Of a DNA stretch of 64,000 nt, positions 43,186 to 54,274 are shown piece by piece (within the stretch, counting starts at the first letter, position 1; each line of letters begins with the position of its first letter). The stretch is from Allantophomopsis cytisporea (lineage: Eukaryota > Ascomycota > Leotiomycetes > Phacidiales > Phacidiaceae), in NCBI GenBank assembly GCA_024752435.1, contig CP103026.1, positions 1,798,001 to 1,862,000 on the forward strand, read 5' to 3'. Below the pieces are notes generated by a model that did no database searches, was not told the DNA's origin, and was given only the letters and a program-made list of their open reading frames with translations. Made by a program: the position numbers and the translations under genes.

Positions 43186-46146
43186 ATGCCCAAGTTCAAG
43201 GAAGATGAACTACCTAGAATAAATAATGATGAGGTAGCCTCAATCAGTTCTGAAGTAAGTAGGCCGGTCGCGTGCCTTCCATAACACACCTTATGGTAAT
43301 TTTTCTACCTTCATGCAATCTTTCTTTTCTTTTCTGCCCGTCAAGGATCTCTTTGTATGCGTGCACGCGTATATTCATAGAGATGCAAGTACTCGAGACG
43401 ACGTGCCCTCATCATCTGCAACGTCAACGCGATTCATCACATTCACTTATTTCCGTTCACGTGCATTTTCAGAAGTAATACCGTATTTGATGTAGTGAGC
43501 TAACAATTCTTGCAGGAACAGGAGTATGCATCTGCAACTCAATCGCCCAAAGACGAGGGCTCAAAAAGTGATGTGGCTGATGGAAGATCATCATATACAA
43601 ATGTGGTCACGAGGATGAATGGCTCCGAACCGCTCTCCAAGGGGCCATCGCCGCCGAAAAATGGGAGTGTCGGGGATAGAGGAATTGACGATGACACCAA
43701 GCTTAGCCATCTCCTGGCCATCCTGGATGATGTTACACCAGAAATCGCGCAACAAGCTGTATTAAAGCACTGGAGGAAGTGCATGACAGGCAATACTGGC
43801 TGCGAGATCTATTACATATCTGAGCTCATTCAAGCTGCCAAGTCCGAAACCCTTTCACGAGCCATGTCCAATCCGAGAACACAAAGAGAGATCATCGAGT
43901 GTATGTCATCAAAAGCGAAGCATGAGATTATCGACCGATTCTTCAAAGATGCTCAACTTGCAGAGCTCATGCCCGTCATCCATGCACTACCGCAACGAGT
44001 AAAGAAGGAGATAATAGATCGATATATGCACGAGTCTCCACCAATCGATATCATTCAGTCTTTGCAACCAAGAGTGGTCATCGATATATTATCACCTAGA
44101 ATCAAGCATGAGATAATCGATCATTTCATCAAGGAAGCTCCAGCCCAGGAACTCCTGACGCTGCTTGCTCGTGCAGATAGATTGGGGTTCTCAGCGGATG
44201 ATATCATGGACGATGATGAAAACACTATGCCAAACAGTCAAGGACTTCTTGATCATCCTCAGGACCATCATACTCAACAGAAACGCCCCGAGCCACCACA
44301 TTATCAATACCCTTCGTATCCTGTTCAGCATCATCAACACGGTCCGCCTCCACCTGCATTTGAGCCTCCACCTCCTCGAGTGGTAAACACGCCCGTTCAG
44401 CAACCTCCTCTTCGTGTTCAAGAGCGTGTTGACTCACCGAGTCAGGCTGAGAGTCCACAAACGCTACAAGATGGCACAAAGCACAAAGCAAGACTTGGTG
44501 GTACCTGTCCAGAATGTGGCCGAAAATTCACTCAAAAACACAGTCAGCAAACGCATGTGGAGCAGCAGGTGTGTTGGAAGAAGTCCAAGGAGATGGATCC
44601 GGCGAGACCATATGACCCTAGTAGAACAAGATATGAATGTCCTGGATGTGACTTCAAATTCGCTCATCCTCACGCGCAAGAATATCATATCACGAACAAT
44701 CACTGTGGCAAGATCTCAAACCCTGATGGTACAAGCCGTTTACCGCCAAGAGCTACTGGTCCACCTCCGGCTTCAGCGCACCCCCAGGTCATAGTTCCAC
44801 CTCCAGCTGCAGCTGCAGCTTTACCTCCACCTGCACCTAGAACCTCTGGATTTCAGCCCATCAATGGAATTTCACGAAGTGAAGAGTCAAAGAAGCGCCT
44901 CAACTCTGCACTCAAAGAATCACAAGCATACGTTCCCTTGGGAAGTCCTGCGGCTCACACACCTAGTATTCGTACTTACCAGGTAGATCCAAGAACTAAC
45001 CAGTCTCTTGGCTGGACAATACCTTCACGACCAAGTCCAGTTCATACAACACCTCACCAACAAAGTCCGATACCAGTGCCGGCCAATCGTGGTAATGACG
45101 ATAAGTACTATGATCACTTGAGTCCAGAGAAGAACCGAGAGATCAACATAGAGTTCGACAAGTCGCAGGCAATCCTTGATCAAGATATTCGCGACCTCGA
45201 TCCTAACATGCCTCCTGGAGAACGTGAGGTGGCTGCTCGTCGAGCCAAGGGTCGCTTCTATGCTCGTAATAACGGAATCCGACGACAATTTGAAGTCCCA
45301 ATTCAGGAGAATAGAAAAAAGGACAGGACTTCTACAGGATCTTCTGCTACAACGCCAACTCCAGGTCTCTCGACAGGGAAGAAACGTCGTGGTCGACCTT
45401 CGAGATATGACGTCGCAGCTTACCAGGCACAAGCATCTCCGATCCCGCCCTCTCAAATTGTTAGGGCTCCTGCACCACAGATGGTGACATCTGGCTCTGC
45501 ACACCAGCAATCACCATCCGGCATTCCAAGACCAGACTGGCTCGGCTACTACGGATCATCGACTTCCACGCCACCAGTCCAAAATGGCCGCCACGTATCA
45601 GAAAACCAAACGCCGCAGCTGAAGCGTCCAAGTCTAGGATCCGTACCTCGCCCACCGAGCAGAGACTCTGAGCACAGCAACAAGCGCCAGAGAACAGACG
45701 ATAGCTACTCCGAGCAGCAAAGGTCCACTAGTGCAGAGAAGCCTCGTGTACCCATCGATGCCGCGCAGCGCAAATGGGAGCGAATCCAAGGTACGGGTGG
45801 TTCAGTGCCTATCGAGAATCTCGGTGCTGGTGAGTCAACACCATCGTATGCTCGTGACTCGATAGATCGGAGAGGCAGCCTGAACAACGTGGCAGAGAAG
45901 GAACAAGGAAGGGAGAAGGGAAGGCCTGCTGAGGCCGTATATATCTCTTCTGATGACGACACGCCCGGCAATGATGACGAGGATGAAGAGATCCCAGCTG
46001 TTAGGCCGACTTCCAACTCCGGAAATAGAGGGCTCATTCCGCAGGCTTCATTGACGCCACCAAAGAAAATGATGGCGAGAAGAGGTGGTGGTCATTTCAG
46101 TCCGAGAGGACCGGCGACCAGAAGAGGATTTGGTGGAAAGGGTTAA
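43186..46146 (+). CDS. two-finger C2H2/C2HC zinc protein with AT-hook-like motif
   Basis: Exon 1 (43186-43254) encodes MPKFKEDELPRINNDEVASI and ends in GAA with donor GTAAGT. Exon 2 begins at 43516 after TTGCAG and runs to 46146, for 899 aa in total. Residues about 80-240 form a helical region with a recurring K.EIIDRF/EIIDHF motif (KAKHEIIDRFF, RVKKEIIDRYM, RIKHEIIDHFI), suggesting internal repeats. The first finger, near 354, is CPECGRKFTQKH...H...C (C-x2-C-x12-H-x5-C). The second, near 397, is CPGCDFKFAHPH...HITNNHC. A basic KKRRGRPSRYD stretch near 644 is an AT-hook-like DNA-contact motif. The remainder is Pro/Ser-rich and disordered, with an acidic patch and an RGG-like end (ARRGGGHFSPRGPATRRGFG). 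A nuclear, DNA- or chromatin-associated role is inferred; no specific orthologue is named. The gene looks intact. Confidence 0.85.
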
Positions 46147-46795
46147 CGGGTTCTAGAAGTCAGGACAATCTTCGAAGGGGGAAGGCTAATGGACCATCAT
46201 TAAATGGGTAAGGATCTGTGGGAGGGTTATCATGAATACTTACTCATGTTACGCATGGGTTTAGTTGTGATGGTTTGATAGCATGGCTTCGTTTGCTTCT
46301 TCTCTGCATAGCATGCTTTGCCTTATCAAAAATATGTGGTGGGGATTGGGATGCGTTCGGGAGGCATTTTGTTGATGGCGCATTGCAGTTAACGGTTATT
46401 GGCATAAGTCGTTTTTTGCATTCGCAAGGGTCTCTCTTCAGCACTGGGCTCAGTTTCTTTGTAATTTAGCTCGCAGATGCCGCCAGATAATCTGGAATCT
46501 AAATAACGCCTCAAATGTTACAAATGTTATTCATATGAATGTCGATCCGCTTGAGATTGCGCCACATTTTGTGCACTTATATAGACAACTCCCATAATCG
46601 TAAAAGTCGCTCGACATCACATGGTATCACAACCCTCTCGTTTGCATCATCGTCATATGTGAAGGTCTTTAGATTCAGGTATTCCTCAGATGTGTATAGC
46701 CCCGCTGAACGCCGTTAGCACCGTGCCGCTTATCCCTCCCACGTCGTCCCTGAGTATATAAACTCGTCGTCCGAAACGTCGTCAAAACTGCGCGT
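46147..46795. other. convergent intergenic
   Basis: Lies between the stops of the plus-strand zinc-finger gene and minus-strand TMA7, so it holds two 3' untranslated regions. No gene is supported. Confidence 0.55.
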
Positions 46796-47120
46796 TTATT
46801 TCTTGCCGCTCTTCTTGATACCCTGGGATCCGGTGTTAAGAGGTCCCTTGGAGCCCTTGGCCTTAGCAGCCATCTCCGCCTTAGCCTTGGCATCTGTACA
46901 CAAATTAGTTGCTGCTGCAAAAAAGGGAACCATGCTGGCTGCGAAGACATACCAGCTCTTTGCTTCTCAGCGAAGGCCTTGTCCTCATCATCCATCTCGG
47001 CCTTTGGGCCCTTCTTTGGCTGCTTCAATGGCTTGGCCTTGCCGCCTGCGACAGATGTTAGTAATTGCGGGGTGAGATTTTCAGGGTCCAAGACATACCG
47101 GCTCTGTCGATTCCTCCCAT
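46796..47120 (-). CDS. TMA7: TMA7, translation machinery-associated protein
   Basis: A 70-aa protein spread over three tiny exons: 47120-47099, 47045-46953 and 46893-46796. Phases are consistent (22+93+98 bases, 71 codons). It reads MGGIDRAGGKAKPLKQPKK, then a KAEMDDEDKAFAEKQRA helix, an AKAKAEMAAKAKG segment and the C-terminal signature GPLNTGSQGIKKSGKK. Those parts, KPLKQPKK and GIKKSGKK at the two ends, are the hallmark of TMA7 (human CCDC72), a small basic protein that co-purifies with ribosomes in yeast. Introns carry GTATGT donors and CAG acceptors. The gene is too fragmented to appear as one ORF. It starts 498 bp from the PRP4 start in divergent orientation. Confidence in the identity is high; the precise molecular role of TMA7 is not settled. 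Confidence 0.93.
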
Positions 47121-47618
47121 ATTGACTGTGAGTTTAGTTGGTAGGTTTGGATAAGGTATAAGGCGTCGAGAGATCGTCGGATATGAAAGAACGAATTTCT
47201 TCTGTCGGATGGGATTTCGCGGGGTGGAAGATCGCTTTTCTTGCGCTGAGTTAGATGTCGGCCCAGAAACTCGCAAGCTAGGCTACATCGGGCAAGCGCG
47301 CTTACATTTATGAAGAAGCATGCACGCTCGTGCTATCGGCGTTGCTGATAGCCTCTCTGAGTCTCGCACTACTCACAGCTTTTGAATCTCAACGCTTTTC
47401 AAGCTACAAGATATATTATCAAATATACTCACTAAAACCGACGCACATCGGGAGACCTCAAATCCTTGAATCGTTCTTCAATTATCATGCACTGAGCACT
47501 GAAAAGAGAAGGCGATAGAAACCCGGTTGGGCTCTTTTCACATTAGATATCGAATCTGTTCCGTGGCTAACACACGCACCACAAGGCAGGGGGATCTACC
47601 GTCTCTGATATAGTCAAG
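47121..47618. promoter_or_regulatory. divergent TMA7/PRP4 promoter region
   Basis: A 498-bp region separates the start codons of TMA7 (minus) and PRP4 (plus). Both promoters and both leaders must lie in it, so the genes may share control elements. No specific factor site is claimed. Confidence 0.6.
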
Positions 47619-50338
47619 ATGGCTTCTTCCGCCAGCTCCGATGAGGGGGAGATCAGAGATACGCGTTTGGAGAAGGCAAATACGTCGCTGTCTCAATTCG
47701 ATGGCTCTTCCGTTGACCGTCAAGACAGAACTCGCAGATATACGAATTCGATCTCACCAGCGCCTGAGAATGGCGCTTACACTAGGAGGAGGGGCGCTCG
47801 AAGTCGTTCACCTCCATCCAGAGGTTCGAAGAGACCCCGCGACGATGAATATTCGGACCGTGGACGCGGCGACCCTAGAAAGTTCAAGGTCCACTACGAG
47901 GAATCACAGTATGAGCGTAGGCAACGACCTCGAGTCTCATATGCAGATGTAGACTACGGTAATGCGGATGCCCTTCGATACGATGATAGGGATAGAAATG
48001 CACCTAGACGATCCCGAACGCGAAGCCGCAGCCGATCGCCATATCGCGCCCCTCGCAGAGACGAACGCCGCTCCGAATATCGTGGTGGAGGCCGTTATGA
48101 CAAGCAGAATGATCGACCATCTTCTCGAGCACGCGAATCCAACGGTCATAGGGACAGGGATTATGGTGACAGACGAGATATGGACTCGCGCCCTGATCGC
48201 GATTCTGACTCACAGAAGAACTCTGAAGCTGAAGCATCAAAATCTACCAACGGCGCTGAAGATACACAGATTGACTACGATTCTGAGCCCGTTGATGAGG
48301 CAGCTCTTATTGAGCAGCGCCGAAAGCGCCGTGAAGCCATCAAAGCTAAGTACAGAGGGTCCGCTACTCCATTACTGGTACAGGCTCTACATATCCAGGA
48401 CAAAGACATATCAGGTGCTTCAACTCCTGGGGATGTTACCTCGGCTGAAGATAGTGCTCAGCCAACTCGATCAGGTAGATTACCCCTTTGCGATATCCTT
48501 TGCCTTACTGACAGAATTATAGTATCCCCAGCCATCTCCGCTCCAGCAACACCAAAGGACATGACGGAACCAGCCTCACCATTTGCTATCACTAATGACC
48601 AAGAACTTGCCAATACGAACGGTGATGCTATGACTGGCGTCGAAGAAGACGGCCCTTCTGCAGCTGATTATGATCCAACAATGGATATGCAGGATGACAG
48701 ACGACGCGAGAAACAGCATGATGATATGGCTTCCGGATCATACGATGAGACTAAAACCACTGCTGTGGAACAGGACATTCTCATTCCTACTATAGAAAAT
48801 CCTGCTCCCGAGCCATCAAAGAAAAAGGATGAATTCGACATGTTTGCTGATGACGATGATGACGATATGTTTGCCGAGGAATCACCCGTCAAAAAGGAGA
48901 CAACAGCCGTTGCAGAACATTCAAAAGCAGTTCCAATCCCGGAAGGCAAGACTCTTGATATTGGTATGCTCGACAACTGGGATGATCCAGAAGGTTATTA
49001 CAAGGTAATTCTTGGTGAACTTCTTAGCAATCGCTACCATGTGCAAGCAAATCTGGGCCGAGGAATGTTCTCCGGTGTGGTACGAGCTACGGATATTACG
49101 ACGCAGAAATTGGTGGCTATCAAGATAATTCGGAATAACGAAACGATGCGAAAAGCAGGAATGAAGGAAATTGAGATTTTGGAAAAGATCAATGCAGCCG
49201 ATCCTGAGGACAAGAAGCACATGATTCGTCTTGAGCGTCACTTCGAGCATAAGGGGCATCTATGCATGGTCTTCGAACACTTGAGCATCAATCTTCGTGA
49301 GGTCTTGAAGAAATTTGGCCGTGACGTAGGTATCAATCTCCGTGCTGTTCGTGCCTACGCCCAGCAGATGTTCCTTGGCCTTTCACTCATGCGCAAATGC
49401 AACATTCTCCATGCGGATCTCAAACCAGATAACATCTTGGTAAACGAGGGCCGAAATATGCTGAAGATTTGCGATTTGGGCTCAGCTTCTGACGCATCGG
49501 AAAATGAAATTACGCCCTACCTGGTATCCAGATTCTATCGTGCGCCAGAGATTATCCTCGGAATGCCATACGACTTTGCGCTTGACATTTGGAGTGTTGG
49601 CTGTACGCTGTACGAGCTTTATACTGGCAAAATCCTATTCACGGGGAGAAGCAATAACCAGATGCTGAGGAGTGTCATGGAATGCAGAGGTCGCTTCACT
49701 ACCAAGATGCTGAAGAGGAGCACTTTTGCTGGCGTACATTTTGATGAGAATGGAAATTTTAGGAGCGTGGAAGTCGACAAACTGACTGGCAAGGTATGTT
49801 GTATTGAATGTTTTCTATTTTCTGTATTCTGCTTTTTTTATTTTGATGTTCCGCATATTCTCGGGTTATCTATTCCCTGTATCGCGAAGTGTTTCAGGTT
49901 TTCTATTTCAGTATAGAAGCGCTGTGGCGTTGACACCGGCGTCACATCACTTCGCCTTGCATCACCAAGTGGTTACCGGCGTTAAGCACAGACCTCTTCT
50001 AAATGCAACGGAGCGTTTCTTCCATATGTACAAGAAGGGATCCCTACCCATTTCCAACATCCTCCAACATCAACCAGCTTTACCAAACCCTACAGCACAT
50101 AACTAACAACTAGTTCTATCTTTAGGAAATCGTCAAGATGCTAACCCTTGCCAAACCGACGCGCGACCTTCGAACTCGCCTCTTGTCTGCATCCAAGGGT
50201 CTCTCTGACGATGAGAGCAAGGAACTCAATCTCTTCGTTGATCTCTTGGATCGTTGTCTCACCCTGAATCCTGAGAAGAGGATCACACCCAATGAGGCGC
50301 TAAAGCACCCCTTCATCATGAGGAACAAGCCTTTCTAG
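47619..50338 (+). CDS. prp4: PRP4-type pre-mRNA splicing Ser/Thr kinase
   Basis: Three exons, 47619-48474, 48523-49793 and 50126-50338, give 780 codons (779 aa). The N-terminal half is Arg/Ser/Asp-rich, with RS-like stretches (RSRTRSRSRSPYRAPRRDERR) and acidic patches (FDMFADDDDDDMFAEE), as in nuclear splicing kinases. The kinase domain begins near residue 450: NRYHVQANLGRGMFSGVV, then VAIKII. The catalytic loop HADLKPDNIL, with Ala in place of Arg, and DLGSAS, with Leu in place of Phe of DFG, are diagnostic for PRP4 kinases, which activate the spliceosome by phosphorylating tri-snRNP proteins. VSRFYRAPEIILGMPYDFALDIWSVGCTLYEL follows in two recognisable blocks, and exon 3 supplies LNPEKRITPNEALKHPFI. 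Intron 1 is 48 bp without a stop; intron 2 is 332 bp, long for this gene set. It is divergent from TMA7. Confidence 0.94.
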
Positions 50339-53300
50339 CCGCCTTCTAGGCCATCCTGGAGATCATTGACGGGGATTGTAATCGTACGGGCCAAACCATG
50401 GCCGGTGCTTCTGTTGTACACTTCTTGGTTTATTCATAATCGACGATGACTTTACAAGTTACCAAGGGGGAACGGATATCCCGTTGGCTTGGGGGCTGTT
50501 GGTGCGTGTTGCTTCTGGAAGAGCGGAATGTCGATGACCACAATGCGTTGCTAGCTCAAGGAAGGCAAGCATCAGTGTTCATGCAGGCATTTGTATGTAA
50601 GTGTAGCTAAAATACATGCTCAAATGCAAATAATCCACATCCATATCGCCACCTTCCTCGTCATCGCCATACCTAGTGAAACACTATCCTTCTGCCTCCA
50701 TACTGTAGGATCGCCGGCGTTCGTGAGCCTCTTCCGCCATTGACACTGCATTGTCCTGATGATCACACGATCATCCCATCCTCGGGATCTCGCCACCTGT
50801 TGTGTATTGTCTTGCCGCTGACTTGTGGACCCATAATTATCGCGATTACTAGTCTCATAATCTTCAATTCATCTGTGCCCTTCGACCCCGAGCAGCATGA
50901 GCGAACCGCTGCAGCAGAGTACGTGATATTGCCACAGCACATAGCCCCCAAAGCAACCCGATCGCCCATCCCGATGATAACGCGGAGGGCAAAAGATATG
51001 ACATGCCGTGTTCCAACACACACAATGAATGACTTGTCATCTCACACCTCAAACCCTCCATCTGAAGTACCGCAGCCCAACATGTAACCCACGTCTGCTC
51101 TCGCGGAAGTCCCGCCCTATCGTCCCACGATCCTACATAAACTTCTGGATGTCTGTGCCACAATATTGCCCTGGGAAACCCTTCCCTCGCTTCCCTTCGG
51201 CTGCTTTCGAATCTCGGCCGCGCCGTGGGAATGCGTTGCAGTGAGGTCGTGAGGTCGTGAGACCGGTTGGCTGTTCGGATGGATGGGGGGCGAAATGCTT
51301 CTGGGCCTATCTTACTGCCCTCTTAGCCTTTCCTGATCTGATAGTCCCCATCGAGTATTATTTTCATCTGGGCTATGGATGTCGACGTTGGCCGGTCACG
51401 GGATTGGGTTGCCTTAAGTAGTGAAGGTGGGAAAGGAGATGGATGTGGTAAGTGTGCATTCTTGGGATCACTGGACCACGCCGCCGTTGATGCTTGTTTG
51501 TGATGGCTATGTTCACAACGCTTTAGAGATTGAGGTTGCTGCGCGGTCACTGGGTATCCTCACTTGGGAAGCAACATATCAGGCCGTATCTAAAGTCATG
51601 CATGCTGTTGCGAGAATCAAATTTAATCAGGCACTTGCTATTGAGCTTGTTTGCAGCACGTATACTCTACCCCGCGAAAAACTCTCCAACGTATCTTTAT
51701 GCTTTTCGCATTTTGTAGGAGAAGCTCGTATTCTTAGCGCTCTGAGTATCACTAGTCAAGGCATGGTGTTTCAACTCGCGAAAGGGGTAAATCAATTCAA
51801 GTGTGTGATATTCAAACTCTTTCGACGAGCATACGCGCATGCACGCAAGATAAGTATAGTTTTATTGAGATTCCCCGCGCATGGGAATCGCAGCGGGAAT
51901 ATCAATATACTTTCTAGTTTGTGACAGGTATTACATATTCTTTGGAGGTATCACATCATGAAGTATAATAATAAAAATTCCCTTGAAAAAAAAAAGGGAA
52001 ATTGATAATGAAACTTTTACCTTTCAAAACACTTCTCTTTGGTTACGAATCCAGCAACGCAATATCATCCTCATGCCATGGAGTTTCGGATTCCGGTCTA
52101 ATAGAATCCGTAGAAGCGGACGATGGAATGTCCTGGGAAATGGAAGCTACTACTTATGAACTCGAAATAACATCCGCCCCATACGGAGTCATATTGGGCG
52201 CTAGCTCAACGGCATTCCTCAGCAATGACCCTCGCATTCTTATTTGCGCCATGCATATTTGTCCGAGATGGCCTTCGTGAATATGTGCGCCTAACGCGAT
52301 GATCTCTCGGAGGCCAAGCACTAGAATCTTGATGACTGGAATCATGGATATCTACGCCGTATCTTCATCTCAATCTATCTGGGTAGGACCCCTGCTCGCA
52401 CGGGGCGCCGTATGGGGTAGATCATATTGCACGGGTCCATCCATATTCTTTACTTTAATTGCCTGACATGCTATTGTTTTGACATGAGTACATGGCATAA
52501 TCTCCATCAAAGGTTTTGTTATGTCAGAGTAGATTGCTCTAAATTACGGAGTGAAGACGAGGAAATAAATGATATGAGTTTCAGAACGAGTGACAGCGTA
52601 GCGCGCCAAAACCGGTGGGATCTGTTGTGTATCTTTTGCATGGTGGCGATGACAGTAGGCAAAACGGCTTGTTTGAGATGCGCATCCTTTGTAATTTAAC
52701 ATTCACGTGCCTTGCAGCTCCCTTTCGCTGCCCTGAAGCTTGGCTTGAGCTGGGGGGTCGACGTGACGTGGGGATTGTCATGAAAGAAAGATGGCACTGT
52801 CTGGGATGCTGGGCGGACTGGAATGGACTTATGCAATGCGATGTGAGGTACGTACTCCTGCTGTTGATGGGATGGGATAGGATGAGGTTGTAGGGGCGGA
52901 TTCTCGACGGCATAAACGGGCGAGCTCCGAAGAGCTTATTTTGCCAAACAGGGTAAGGAGGGAGATACTTTACTTTACTTTACTCTTGAATTTGATATTC
53001 ATCCTAGGAAAATCATCCTGGGAAATCATCCACGGGCAAGAGAGATTCCACACAATGCCCAACGCATAACTGAAGCATCCGTGATATCAAATAGGTAAAG
53101 TAAAGGAACGATCCTCCGTCCCTCGTCCCTCGTCCCCGTTAACTTCCAAGACTGCGTGTACCTTAGCGACAGGGGATCGTCAGGAATGACATACTACGGC
53201 ACTACAGGGCACGTGAGATCGTCACTGATGCTTGGACCCTTGAAACATCATGACATCGAATTCCACCTGCCTTCCTTCTTCCTTCTAATCAACGCCAATC

Positions 53301-54210
53301 AATTCCCGTCTGCATCAGACTCGAGATATGATGATATTCTATGATATGCACAAGTCATCGATACGCAGGTGGCGAATCCCTTAAAAAGGAACATTTCAAG
53401 CTTCAATGCAAGAGTAACTCAATTCAGATCCCTCCCCGCGGGGGGGGGGCTGTTGTGCTGCGGCGGAGCGGGCATTGAACTCAGCGATTGACGTCGAATC
53501 AAGTCAGATTCCCAGCCTTGTCGAGCTCTACTAAAGTGATTGACGATTGAGATTGACGATGACTACATATCGCAGTGTCCGTCGAGTTTCCTCCGTGCTT
53601 CATCCTTATGTAACCCTCTACTCAACTCTGCCGTCCGAGTCTGGGATGTGGTCTTTTGACTTTATTGGCAGTTGGGCCTCGCTCCAGCTCACCCCGCTGC
53701 TGCAGTCAGACTGCAAAATGGACCTTAAATCATGCAGGCTTTGGGCCGCTGCCGCCCACTCTCTCAACTTCCAGCTTTTTTGTTTGTGTGGTGTTTCGAG
53801 ACGCCAGGGATGGGTGAGCGGCGCATAAACATACTGTGCAGGACGTTCATTGCACGAAGAGGCCGTCGAATCAATTTTGGGTTTCGAATGTGTTGCGTGC
53901 AGTGGGGAGTTTGAATGTTGTATGGGTAGACTTTCATTGCTGTGTATGTGTATGCTGCTTATTGTCTCGGATCTCTCTATTCCTTATGGATTAATGTAGG
54001 GCTACTACAGTACGAGCATACGATATTGCTGATATCAATACTACTGGTACTGTACTGTACTTGTGTAATATCCCAAGCAAGGAACCCCAGATGCACGCGC
54101 TGAGATGCTGGGACTCACGGCTCAGCGTTTGCAGCATATGTTTGCATCCGGATATCCTATCTAGGATCATGGAAGGATTGGTGAGCAATAAAGGAATGAA
54201 TCTTAAGTGT

Positions 54211-54274
54211 GAGTATGAATATGAATATGAGTATGAGTTTGAGCATGAGCATGAGCATGAGCATGAATATGAGT
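54211..54274. repeat. hexanucleotide GAATAT/GAGCAT array
   Basis: Ten or so six-base units alternate between GARTAT and GAGCAT forms. Every frame on both strands is open across it and gives dipeptide repeats, a property of any stop-free hexamer array rather than evidence for a gene. Confidence 0.9.

Noticed and set aside
51421..52280. Plus-strand ORFs of 167 and 92 codons
   Set aside because: No recognisable domain, one begins at a non-ATG codon, and codon choice looks random.
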